DNA from: a virus
Reading direction: 5' to 3' (one strand)
IMG/VR virus record: IMGVR_UViG_3300032249_000138
Location: 1-58,378 of that record
Length of the DNA stretch: 58,378 nucleotides
Part shown: positions 25,325 to 32,467 of the stretch, piece after piece
How positions within the stretch are numbered: the first letter of the stretch is position 1
Layout of the letters: every line of letters starts with the position of its first letter
The notes under the pieces: generated by a model
Database searches by the model: none
Told to the model about the DNA's origin: nothing
Seen by the model: only the letters and a program-made list of their open reading frames with translations
Position numbers and translations under genes: made by a program

Positions 25325-27657
25325 TTGCCAACCCCTTTAACCATGACATAGCCAAGGGTTGCGCCAGAACCAGCTGTCTTAACAAGCAGTCTAGAAAAAC
25401 GAGCTTGAGCGTTGCTTACTTGAAGAATGCTTGTTGTACTTGCTGCAGTCGTAATGTCTGCGCCTAGTTGTACAAAGTTTGTATTGTCAACAGATACTTG
25501 CAAAGCAAAAACAGGCGCAGTAGTGGTAATAGCACCCATATTAACCATTACAACTAAGTCCGCACAACCCTCTGTAAAGAAAACTGCGCTGGTGCTGTTT
25601 AATGTGTTTGGCACAACTGTTCGGTCAAAGAATTGCCGTTGTACTGGGTTGGACGTATGCGACTGAATACGGTTAATTGAACTAGTAAAGCTTGGACTTG
25701 TTCCACCAATGGTACGTATGTATCTAACCCTGTTTCCAGTTAAAGGGATCAAAGGAGTGCGATACTGTCCTGCAGCTGTAATCCTAGGTAATTGATATAC
25801 ATCATAAAAGTTTGTGCCCGAGTCATCTGATTCTTGAACTGTAAAGTCTAGCGTTGGGTTTGTGCCAGATACCGCAGTAACAATAATATTAAATTCCTGA
25901 GATAAAGAACTTGCAGCGGGTGTAATCGTTGCAGATGTTGACGTACTTGTAAGTGCTCCAGAAGAAATATCGTTAACAATTAAGTTAGCCGCAAGAGATG
26001 CTGTAGATACGGTAGTTACAGTAGATACAGAAGTACTACCACCGTTAGGAATAACAGGAATTGCACTAAAGCTATCGCTCTTATTTAATACTTCAACTTT
26101 TTCACGCAGGTACTCAAACAAACGAATATACGAAATACGAGCATCTGTACGTTTAATTAAAGCACCCCCGCAAGCAGTTGATCCGAATGCAGCAGGAAGC
26201 ACTGTTGTACTAATTGGTTCTAATATTGCTGTAGTTGTTACTACGCTGACTACTTTGTAAACACCGTCAACGCCTAAATCTGCGCCAGTAGAGTTATCTC
26301 GACATCCATAGACGTTTGCATAATCACCAACAACTACAGCAATGGTACCTGATGATGTTAGTGTTAATTGTGTGCTGGTTACTGTTGCTGTTTGTAAGGC
26401 TGCACCTGATCCAGCACCAGCAAAACCAGTTGGTAAATTTCCACCATTAGCTCTTGCAACTAATCCACCGTAGCTAGTTGTTGTTGCTGATGTTCCACCA
26501 TATATAAGAGTAAAGGTAGTCGATGTTGGGGTTGATGCGACAGCTACAGCTGTTGTAATAGGTATAAAATCAGTACCGTTTCTAATGCCAGTGATGTAAA
26601 CAAAATCACCAGTGGTTAAACCATGAGCCGTGGCAGTAGTTATTGTTGCGGTAGTTGATCCTGCTTTAGACGCAGAAACAATTTTAGCGGTTGGTACAGT
26701 TAATGCTTTGTCGTTAGTAAAACGGAAACGGATTTTATAGTTTTCTGTTATTTTTGGTATAACTTGCGTTACGTTTCTACGGGCTGTAGGTTGACCAGTA
26801 GAATCAATACCAATATCATAATATTGAACTCTGTCAACTTGTAATAAAGACCTATATTCATTAGTTGGTACAAACGCATAACTGTAGTTAGCTGCAACAG
26901 CTTGAACAGACGCAGTTGAACCAATTGTTACTGAATGGTTTCCTGCAAAGGTACCTGATGGATATACATCTCCAGAGTCTGATCGCACATACATAGATGC
27001 GTTAGTCGCTGTTGCGTTTTCAAATATCTGACTGTAGCCGTCTGGTGCGCCACCCATAGCGGAACGAAAATACACAAAACCTTGGCTAGTGTATGGTCCA
27101 ACACTTAAAGAAGTAATTGTTCCCATTGGACCTGCTGTAGCTGTAAATACGGTAGAGCTTGTAATATTAGCCACAACTAAGCATGGGTAGTTTAATCGGC
27201 TATCACTTGTAATTCCAAGGATACCAATACGTGCACCTGCAACTAATCCGTGTGCAGTAGAGGTTGTTACGGTTAGAGTAGTGGTTGCTTGTTGAATACT
27301 TGAAATTGCAATATTTGATGGTAAAGCAATTGGTGTTTCCGAACTTACATACTCAATAGATAGCTCTTGTCCTAGCACTCTCTGAGACATACCTAAACCC
27401 ACAATTGCTTCTAACGGAACGGGAAAGGTAGACTGTGTTTCTATATACGTTTCGGTGTTTGCTGTTAGTGGGTCTTTTGAAATAACCAAATACGATGCAG
27501 ATACGGCATTACCGTCTAGCTGAACAATGTCTCCAGCAGCTTTTGATTCAGTCCACGTTGTTGCTGTGCTGTATGTCTCAAACGATTCACGAAACTGTGT
27601 AGTTACATTTTGTGGTTGAACTGACAAATCATCGTCTGGGAATCGAGAGATTGTCAT
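25321..27657 (-). CDS. large beta-rich virion protein, 778 aa
   Basis: Beta-rich protein containing two related modules: TLTVTTSTAHGLVAGARIGI (~128-147) and TATITTATAHGLTTGDFVYI (~338-357). These AHGL repeats are typical of phage surface fibres and spikes. The C-terminal 200 residues are further beta strands. It is encoded far from the tail-fibre array, between terminase and the small basic cluster, so a head fibre, whisker or separate adsorption protein is as likely as a tail part. No catalytic residues recognised. Confidence 0.78.
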   Translation of the reverse strand: MTISRFPDDDLSVQPQNVTTQFRESFETYSTATTWTESKAAGDIVQLDGNAVSASYLVISKDPLTANTETYIETQSTFPVPLEAIVGLGMSQRVLGQELSIEYVSSETPIALPSNIAISSIQQATTTLTVTTSTAHGLVAGARIGILGITSDSRLNYPCLVVANITSSTVFTATAGPMGTITSLSVGPYTSQGFVYFRSAMGGAPDGYSQIFENATATNASMYVRSDSGDVYPSGTFAGNHSVTIGSTASVQAVAANYSYAFVPTNEYRSLLQVDRVQYYDIGIDSTGQPTARRNVTQVIPKITENYKIRFRFTNDKALTVPTAKIVSASKAGSTTATITTATAHGLTTGDFVYITGIRNGTDFIPITTAVAVASTPTSTTFTLIYGGTSATTTSYGGLVARANGGNLPTGFAGAGSGAALQTATVTSTQLTLTSSGTIAVVVGDYANVYGCRDNSTGADLGVDGVYKVVSVVTTTAILEPISTTVLPAAFGSTACGGALIKRTDARISYIRLFEYLREKVEVLNKSDSFSAIPVIPNGGSTSVSTVTTVSTASLAANLIVNDISSGALTSTSTSATITPAASSLSQEFNIIVTAVSGTNPTLDFTVQESDDSGTNFYDVYQLPRITAAGQYRTPLIPLTGNRVRYIRTIGGTSPSFTSSINRIQSHTSNPVQRQFFDRTVVPNTLNSTSAVFFTEGCADLVVMVNMGAITTTAPVFALQVSVDNTNFVQLGADITTAASTTSILQVSNAQARFSRLLVKTAGSGATLGYVMVKGVGK

Positions 27658-27660
27658 CTG

Positions 27661-28095
27661 TTATTTCTTCTTTAGCTTACGTGCTTCAGATAAGGCAATA
27701 GCAATAGCCTGCTTAGGGTTATTGACTACAGGACCACCCTTACCAGAGTGTAATCCTTTGTCTTTGAACTCACCCATAACCTTACCCACTTTAGCTGTTT
27801 GCTTTTTAGTTAAACTTTTGCTCGCTGTCGCTACGCCACCTTCAGCTAACTTAGTAGTTTTTACGGGAGAGAACTTAGTAACACCAGCCTTAGCAGCTTT
27901 GGAACCTGACTTCTTAATCACACTTCCCCCTTTAGCCATGGCAGTTATAGCACCTGTACGCTTACGGCTTATCATACCTTCTACCTCTGCAATACGCTTA
28001 GCAATCCGAGGATCTTGTACAGATCTCCCGGACTGTGCATTACGTAAGGAAACTAATTCAGCCTTAAGTTGATTAATTTCAAGGTCTTCTGCCAT
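27661..28095 (-). CDS. DUF6496-like protein with MAKGG motif, 144 aa
   Basis: N-terminal coiled coil (ELVSLRNAQSGRSV region), a central basic segment with AMAKGGSVIKKSGSK and KLAEGGVATASK, then the C-terminal conserved block VGKVMGEFKDKGLHSGKGG with NPKQAIAIALSEARK. This block matches a small DUF6496-type module found in many phages and bacteria. Coupled by TAATG to the gene upstream. Function unknown. Confidence 0.8.
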   Translation of the reverse strand: MAEDLEINQLKAELVSLRNAQSGRSVQDPRIAKRIAEVEGMISRKRTGAITAMAKGGSVIKKSGSKAAKAGVTKFSPVKTTKLAEGGVATASKSLTKKQTAKVGKVMGEFKDKGLHSGKGGPVVNNPKQAIAIALSEARKLKKK

Positions 28096-28415
28096 TACTT
28101 CTTCTTACCCTTAGGTACGCCAATCATGATAGCCAGTATAGGTTTTTTAGAAGCAGAGCCACCTTTAGCCATCTTCTTAGCTAAACACTTACCTGCAGCC
28201 TTACACTTAGCTGGGGAGGGGCAAGCATCACAGGGTTTAAACTTCTTTGCATCTCCACCCTTAGCCATCTTAGTCTTCTCTTCGGTTGGTGTTTCTTTTT
28301 CTTTCTTACGCTTAGAAGCTGCATCCATACGCTCTTGAGCCATACGATTCTGTTCTGGGGTACCTAAGATGTTTTCTTTAAGGCGGGTAATGGGGTTAGT
28401 CGCTTTAGATGCCAT
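28095..28415 (-). CDS. Cys4 MAKGG-motif protein, 106 aa
   Basis: Two MAKGG motifs (residues 50-54 and 82-86) flank a cysteine cluster CDACPSPAKCKAAGKC (Cys62, 65, 71, 77), a plausible zinc knuckle. Extremely Lys-rich throughout. It belongs to the tandem cluster of small basic genes that opens the late operon. No named family recognised. Confidence 0.8.
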   Translation of the reverse strand: MASKATNPITRLKENILGTPEQNRMAQERMDAASKRKKEKETPTEEKTKMAKGGDAKKFKPCDACPSPAKCKAAGKCLAKKMAKGGSASKKPILAIMIGVPKGKKK

Positions 28416-28417
28416 GA

Positions 28418-28831
28418 TTATTTCTTAGCCTTTTGAGCAGGTTTCATAGAAGCACCACAGTTAGCCATGCCACCCATATTCATTTTCTTAGTAGAGTATC
28501 CACCCTTAGCCATCTTCTTAACTGCACCACCTTTGCTGAATTCTAAAGACTTCTGTAATTCTTTCTTTTCTTTCTCAGTCAAAGGACCCTTCTTACCCGC
28601 TGGCTTCTCTTTACCCATAGCAGAAGCATAAGCCTCTTTATCGGCAGCAGCTTCTTCCTTCTTGGTCAGCTTCTTAGACTTCTCTACATCCTTCTCTTTC
28701 ATGAACTCTTTTTGAGCAGCAATGGTGTCATCATCATAACCGGGGCTACCAGCAGCTTTCTTAGCAGCTTCATCCATCTTCTTGACTTCTGCTTTAGAGA
28801 AAAACTTTGACATACGTGAGGAGAGTGACAT
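28418..28831 (-). CDS. Lys/Glu-rich MAKGG-motif protein, 137 aa
   Basis: A charged helical body (residues ~10-100, alternating Lys and Glu) leads to a C-terminal tail with three Gly-Gly motifs: FSKGGAVKK, MAKGGYSTKK and MNMGGMANCG. The same tail style occurs in neighbouring proteins. Function unknown; abundance in the first late genes suggests early-late expression or packaging with DNA. Confidence 0.78.
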   Translation of the reverse strand: MSLSSRMSKFFSKAEVKKMDEAAKKAAGSPGYDDDTIAAQKEFMKEKDVEKSKKLTKKEEAAADKEAYASAMGKEKPAGKKGPLTEKEKKELQKSLEFSKGGAVKKMAKGGYSTKKMNMGGMANCGASMKPAQKAKK

Positions 28832-28853
28832 GATTTGATTCCTTTAGTTAAAA

Positions 28854-29210
28854 TTATTTACCGTAAAACTTATTGAGTGGGTGACTACGTGATTTGGTTA
28901 CCATACCACCGTCAGCAAAATATTCTTTATCTTCTGGGTAACCTTCACGAAGATCTTTGTAGGTTGTTTGTCTTTTCTCTGGCTCTCCTGCTTTTCTTTT
29001 TTGTTTATTACTTTCTCTGCGTTTTAACTCATCTTCGGCATATGATGCGTCATCTTTTTTTGAAGCAACTTTTTTTTCTAGCTCAGCTTTTGACATCTTT
29101 CCTAGCTCTACATCTTCTGCAGCAGTCATAAAATCCTCTCGATTGTGCCCCTTAGGATACTTTTTAGCGAGGTTTTTTACAAACTCAGCTGCTTTTTTTG
29201 TTATTGGCAT
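28854..29210 (-). CDS. basic helical protein with DGGMV motif, 118 aa
   Basis: Charged helical protein with YPKGHNREDFMTAAEDVEL and a C-terminal YFADGGMVTKSR motif related to the MAKGG words of its neighbours. No membrane span. Member of the small basic late cluster; function unknown. Confidence 0.77.
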   Translation of the reverse strand: MPITKKAAEFVKNLAKKYPKGHNREDFMTAAEDVELGKMSKAELEKKVASKKDDASYAEDELKRRESNKQKRKAGEPEKRQTTYKDLREGYPEDKEYFADGGMVTKSRSHPLNKFYGK

Positions 29211-29237
29211 GTTACTACTCCATAATTAAAATTGATA

Positions 29238-29507
29238 TTACCACTTGACCTTGTCAGCCCAGTACGCAGCTGATAACTTACCCTTTGAAATATTCTTAGC
29301 GTGTCTTGCCTTGAATGACTTTTGTCTAGCCTTATCAGCTGTGGTGCTAGGATTCTTACCTGCTCCAGATACACCCTGCTGACCAAAGCGTATTAGCTTC
29401 TCTGTACTACCTTCTTTCGCTAACACAGCATGTGACTTAGTTGGATGACCGGGAGTCTTCTTTGGCTTATTGTAGCCACTGAACTCTTCTTTACCCTTCT
29501 TAATCAT
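29238..29507 (-). CDS. DUF6321-like conserved phage protein, 89 aa
   Basis: Highly recognisable sequence pattern: FSGYNKPKKTPGHPTKSHAV, IRFGQQGVSGAGKNP and FKARHAKNISKGKLSAAYWA, followed by DKVKW. The pattern is shared by many phages and phage-like elements. Basic and compact; no proven function. It directly abuts the gene upstream with no spacer. Confidence 0.85.
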   Translation of the reverse strand: MIKKGKEEFSGYNKPKKTPGHPTKSHAVLAKEGSTEKLIRFGQQGVSGAGKNPSTTADKARQKSFKARHAKNISKGKLSAAYWADKVKW

Positions 29508-29798
29508 TTACCGTGACTTAGTTTTAATTGCTGGCTTCTTAGCTACTGTTTTTTTAGCTACAGTTTTCTTAGCTGCAGGCTTCTTAACCATGCCACCTTT
29601 TTTGTATTCTTCAAATGGCTCTTTTTCAGTGCCATATTTTTTTGTTTCTTTATTACTTTGCCGTCTCATTAATTCATTACGAGCAGCCATACCATCAACA
29701 GTATCTTCTGATCGTTTATCTTTAATTTGTACTAGCTCTTTGTTAGTTTTTTTAAACATGTCGTTTAGGGACTTTAGTACTTTTGCAGATAGTGCCAT
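29508..29798 (-). CDS. Lys-rich protein with KKGGMVKK motif, 96 aa
   Basis: A helical N-terminal domain (LNDMFKKTNKELVQIKDKR, DGMAARNELMRRQSNKE) is followed by YKKGGMVKK and a tail of repeated KKTVAKK units, similar to histone-like alanine/lysine tails. Likely nucleic-acid-binding by composition. Member of the MAKGG-type cluster. Confidence 0.78.
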   Translation of the reverse strand: MALSAKVLKSLNDMFKKTNKELVQIKDKRSEDTVDGMAARNELMRRQSNKETKKYGTEKEPFEEYKKGGMVKKPAAKKTVAKKTVAKKPAIKTKSR

Positions 29799-29813
29799 GT
29801 CAATTTTCTCTCT

Positions 29814-30122
29814 TTAGTTAAATGTGTATCGTTTTGGTACAAGTACTCTGGATTCATTCCAGCCTTCTGCTCTCATAGCAGCTTCTACATCCTTGAGTTT
29901 AAACTTCATCCCTAAGTGATGCTCCATAGCTGCCTTCACAAAGAATACATCACTGTGGGGTACATGTATAGAATCTAGTCTGTTATTCCTAACTGCAGAA
30001 TAGAAATCTTCCAGTACGTAATCATCACGTAACTGGATCTTCTTTTTAATCCTTCTTGGTACAGCTGTAGTCCTCGAGCTATGCTCTGCGGGTACAGATA
30101 GTTTTACTTGTTTTTCAGACAT
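29814..30122 (-). CDS. first late-arm gene, 102 aa, unknown
   Basis: The start chosen is ATG at 30120-30122 (MSEKQVKLSVPAEHSS); a TTG six bases upstream is less likely. The N-terminal basic arm RRIKKKIQLRDDY is followed by LEDFYSAVRNNRLDSIHV and a C-terminal helix-turn-like segment (KLKDVEAAMRAEGW). The sequence suggests a small regulatory or DNA-binding protein, and it is the first gene after the leftward promoter. No family recognised. Confidence 0.7.
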   Translation of the reverse strand: MSEKQVKLSVPAEHSSRTTAVPRRIKKKIQLRDDYVLEDFYSAVRNNRLDSIHVPHSDVFFVKAAMEHHLGMKFKLKDVEAAMRAEGWNESRVLVPKRYTFN

Positions 30123-30233
30123 TGTCAATCTTTATTATTGTTCTTGTTTGACTGCACCCTCGTCTTAACAGACTCGGTCTTAGTGGGCACAGAGAGTGTA
30201 TCTCATTCTATACAAAACTTAGTACAAGTGTAT

Positions 30234-30262
30234 ATCTTAGGATACAGTTAAATGTAGTTCAA
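30234..30262 (-). promoter_or_regulatory. sigma70-like leftward promoter of the late arm
   Basis: The minus strand reads TTGAAC (30262-30257), 17 bases, TAAGAT (30239-30234); 4/6 matches in each box. It points toward the 29814-30122 gene. A TTAACT word in reverse orientation lies between the two boxes, suggesting control by whatever binds the repeats. Confidence 0.5.
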
Positions 30263-30375
30263 AGGTTACTCACTTAACTGTAACACTCTAAGTGTCTTTT
30301 AGTTTAACTATCTTTTACATTTAACTGTATTTACACTTAACTATGTTTTTATAGTTTAACTATATACAGTTAACT
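30246..30375. repeat. cluster of seven TTAACT(G/A)T words
   Basis: TTAACT cores sit at 30246-30251 (reverse), 30274, 30304, 30321, 30337, 30356 and 30370 (forward), most followed by G/A-T. The last forms the palindrome TACAGTTAACTGTA. Spacings are 30, 17, 16, 19 and 14 bases in the forward series. Looks like an iteron or multi-site operator next to the late promoter. Confidence 0.75.
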
Positions 30376-31034
30376 GTATCACTTTAAGTGAGTCTGTTAG
30401 ACGTAGTTTTGCATTAATCTAAATACTTGTCAAGTACTATTTTTAATTGTGTAGTTTAAGTACCACATCTACAACTGCCCACTCGTTATCTGCTAACACA
30501 CTAGAACCTCTTCTAAGCTGTTACAGTTATCTGGTGCACCCTAGGTATCACCTTATGTGAGATCACGTCTTGTAGGCACCTCTAATGCCCTGCAATCAGA
30601 TTGTACCACATAACCTAAGTACATTAAGTGATATGTTTTATGTGGAGTGGTTTACGTGTAGCATTTAAAGTGATGTTCAAAGGTGAGACAGGAAATGTGT
30701 GAGGGGGCATGTGTGTATATGTGAGTGTACACTAACCCTTTTAAATACCTGATCTGTGGGTATAGCCATATACAACTAACGCTACCCACCCCCATGACCC
30801 ACACGCACCCCCACAGCCGCCAGCACAATCACGTCATGACCTGCAGATGTGCAGATAATGCATAATGATGCAGATATATGTATCTCAAGAAGCTTTAAAA
30901 ACAAGGACTTAGAAGCTTAGTCTAACTGATTGTTTATCAGTTCAAGGGTAAAAGGTGCTTAAAAAATAGGCAATTTGAGTGATGGTGAAACCATAACCCC
31001 TAGTCGGTGTATGGCTTTTTACCCTATCCCCTTT

Positions 31035-31158
31035 CACCGAAGGTGTTTCACTTATCCTGCTTTTCACCTTTGGTGTTTAGTTTGATGTGTCGATTGTTTG
31101 CCGATTGTTCGACATATCACCTTTGGTGTTTTCACAAATCGTTACTTCACCTTTGGTG
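31035..31158. repeat. four CACCTTTGGTG-type dyads in two 30-bp-phased pairs
   Basis: CACCGAAGGTG at 31035-31045, and CACCTTTGGTG at 31065-31075, 31118-31128 and 31148-31158, each followed by TTT. Pairs are exactly 30 bp apart, about three helical turns, and the pairs lie 53 bp from each other. The perfect CACC/GGTG symmetry is that of a dimeric protein operator. Confidence 0.85.
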
Positions 31159-31224
31159 TTTTTGTGTTGAATGTTGGTCACTAAATCCCCATTCAAGGGT
31201 CATGTAGGTTTTTAATGGGGAACA

Positions 31225-31241
31225 TTCAAGCAAAGCTTGAA
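31225..31241 (+). repeat. short inverted repeat TTCAAGC / GCTTGAA
   Basis: Perfect 7-bp arms separated by AAA, followed on the plus strand by an A-rich stretch rather than a T-tract, so it is not a standard terminator in the rightward direction. Possible operator or AT-rich origin element. Confidence 0.6.
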
Positions 31242-31293
31242 AAAATATATTAAAAATAAAAAGGGAAGATTGGCACGAATCTTTTACTAAAGT

Positions 31294-31322
31294 AACTTTT
31301 CCTCGGCAAACTTTTCTCGGCA
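31294..31322 (+). repeat. tandem repeat AACTTTTC(C)TCGGCA
   Basis: Two adjacent copies (31294-31308 and 31309-31322) differing by one extra C. They lie 160 bases before the first early gene and next to a terminator-like hairpin. Confidence 0.75.
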
Positions 31323-31332
31323 GATCTACCCT

Positions 31333-31354
31333 TTAGCCTTTAGGCTAACTTTTT
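31333..31354 (+). terminator. terminator/attenuator-like hairpin before the first early gene
   Basis: TTAGCC (31333-31338) pairs with GGCTAA (31343-31348) over a TTTA loop, followed by CTTTTTG. Since no gene lies upstream on the plus strand, it could attenuate transcripts started further left near the dyads. Confidence 0.5.
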
Positions 31355-31368
31355 GAAGGTCTAAAAAA

Positions 31369-31460
31369 TAGTTTTACTTATTTACGTGAATATATTTACC
31401 CTTTAACTGAAAGTGAAAGGGGATATAAATATATTCACTTTTAGTAAATAAGTTAAACTA
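31369..31460 (+). repeat. large near-perfect inverted repeat
   Basis: Left arm words ACTTATTTAC, GTGAATATATTTA and CCCTTT (31376-31404) are mirrored by AAAGGG, TAAATATATTCAC and GTAAATAAGT (31417-31453). A TAGTTT/AAACTA extension occurs on both sides and one 5-base bulge (TTTTA, 31439-31443) lies in the right arm. The end is 18 bases before the ATG of the first early gene. May be a replication-origin cruciform, an operator or a leader hairpin. Confidence 0.85.
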
Positions 31461-31478
31461 AATAAAGGAAAAATCATC

Positions 31479-32231
31479 ATGGCAAAATCAATCCGTCAAG
31501 CTCTTTTGGCTAACGAAGTTAGTAATTTGGCAATCTTTCAAGCCAAAGGCTTAATCCCTGAAATTTCAGTTGAGCCGATCACCACTTCAACTGTAAAAGT
31601 TGATAGCAAGTTGAAACCAAAAAAGCATTCAAATGCAGAATTAGCGAAAGACTCTAAGAGTCGGCATAAATTCAGCGAGATTATGAATCGACAATTCGGT
31701 GAAAAGGGTTTTACCCTTGGAGATGCTATTGAACATTCAGCTAGTGTTTACACTAGTATTTTGAAACAAAAACGCAATCAGCTTGAAAAGCTGTGTGAAA
31801 TCGGCAAGGTTTTACAGGAACTTCGTTCCGTAATTGGCAAGTCTGACAAGGAATTTGGTCAAGCAGTAAAGTCTACGGCTCTTAAAAACATGAGCCGTCA
31901 AGACCGTAGTGATGCCATGTGGTTATCCGAAAACTGGATAACAATCAAAGGCAAAATGAAAGAGTTAGATATTAACTCTTGCAGTGCTAGTTATCTTCGT
32001 CAGTTACTTCGTAAAGAAGCAAAATCTGCTGATAGCGAAGCTACTGTTAGCGAAGCTACTGAGTCAGATCAAGACTCTACCGAAGGTAGTTCTACTGTCG
32101 AATCTTCGTCACTAGAATTGTCTGGTGATGATGCTGAAAGCATAGCAGTTGCAGTCATCCAATTAGCGAAGCTAAAAGGTGTGTCACTTTCTGAAATAGC
32201 TACGCTAATTCTCGCAGAATCAGCTATCTAA
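31479..32231 (+). CDS. first early gene: 250-aa candidate regulator/initiator
   Basis: No family firmly recognised. The N terminus (MAKSIRQALLANEVSNLA) and the central helical region (residues ~60-165) resemble DNA-interacting proteins; LCEIGKVLQELRSVIG followed by EFGQAV recalls DUF3102-like plasmid/phage proteins. Residues ~180-215 are a Ser/Glu/Asp linker. The C-terminal helix AVIQLAKLKGVSLSEIATLI has a helix-turn-helix feel. It stands alone between an inverted repeat and a terminator, with AAAGGAAAAATC as RBS. A regulator or origin-binding protein is likely. It contains one copy of the 20-bp early element at 32093-32112 within its coding sequence. Confidence 0.8.
   Translation: MAKSIRQALLANEVSNLAIFQAKGLIPEISVEPITTSTVKVDSKLKPKKHSNAELAKDSKSRHKFSEIMNRQFGEKGFTLGDAIEHSASVYTSILKQKRNQLEKLCEIGKVLQELRSVIGKSDKEFGQAVKSTALKNMSRQDRSDAMWLSENWITIKGKMKELDINSCSASYLRQLLRKEAKSADSEATVSEATESDQDSTEGSSTVESSSLELSGDDAESIAVAVIQLAKLKGVSLSEIATLILAESAI
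32093..32112 (+). repeat. intragenic copy of the 20-bp early element
   Basis: Matches TACTGTCGAATGTTCGTCAC with a single change (G to C at the centre), inside the acidic linker of the 250-aa gene where it encodes part of STVESSSL. Confidence 0.8.
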
Positions 32232-32260
32232 AACCTACGGTTTATCCTGCAGTACACATT

Positions 32261-32279
32261 AGCCCCTTATGGGGCTTTT
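32261..32279 (+). terminator. rho-independent terminator of the first early gene
   Basis: AGCCCC (32261-32266), TTAT loop, GGGGCT, TTTT. It lies 30 bases after the stop of the 250-aa gene and isolates it from the downstream early operon. Confidence 0.85.
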
Positions 32280-32280
32280 G

Positions 32281-32365
32281 TGCTATGTAAGGTCATGATG
32301 TCATCACCTTGCTATGTAGTGTGCTATGCCCTGTGCTATGAAGTGTGACATGTATGTGATGTCAC
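32281..32365 (+). repeat. TGCTATG 12-bp repeats and GTGACAT dyad
   Basis: TGCTATG occurs at 32281 and then at 32310, 32322 and 32334, exactly 12 bases apart. It is followed by the perfect dyad GTGACAT (32345-32351) / ATGTCAC (32359-32365) with a 7-base spacer. Operator-like, just before the second early transcription unit. Confidence 0.7.
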
Positions 32366-32430
32366 GCCATGATGTATGTATGTGTTTCATGTCAATGGCA
32401 CAGGGTACGTGGCACAGTATTCAGGGTTTC

Positions 32431-32450
32431 TACTGTCGAATGTTCGTCAC
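32431..32450 (+). promoter_or_regulatory. 20-bp early element, copy before the 40-aa gene
   Basis: Exact TACTGTCGAATGTTCGTCAC, preceded by TC and followed by TAAATCGGAGG, which supplies the RBS of the next gene. Contains a CGAA-TG-TTCG dyad. Confidence 0.8.
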
Positions 32451-32467
32451 TAAATCGGAGGTTATCA

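Larger units (their letters stand above)
30123..31478. other. 1.36-kb divergent regulatory hub and candidate replication origin
   Basis: No supported gene lies here. It separates the leftward late arm from the rightward early arm and contains, in order: a leftward promoter (30234-30262) inside a TTAACTGT repeat cluster, G-rich and C-rich blocks (30694-30816), four CACCTTTGGTG-type dyads (31035-31158), a degenerate copy of the early element (31162-31181), a TTCAAGC/GCTTGAA stem (31225-31241), a tandem 14-bp repeat (31294-31322), a terminator-like hairpin (31333-31354) and a ~92-bp inverted repeat (31369-31460). Confidence 0.8.

Noticed and set aside
31035-31158. CRISPR-like array
   Set aside because: Repeats are 11-bp dyads with 19- and 42-bp gaps, not long direct repeats with regular spacers; no cas genes other than a stand-alone Cas4-like nuclease.
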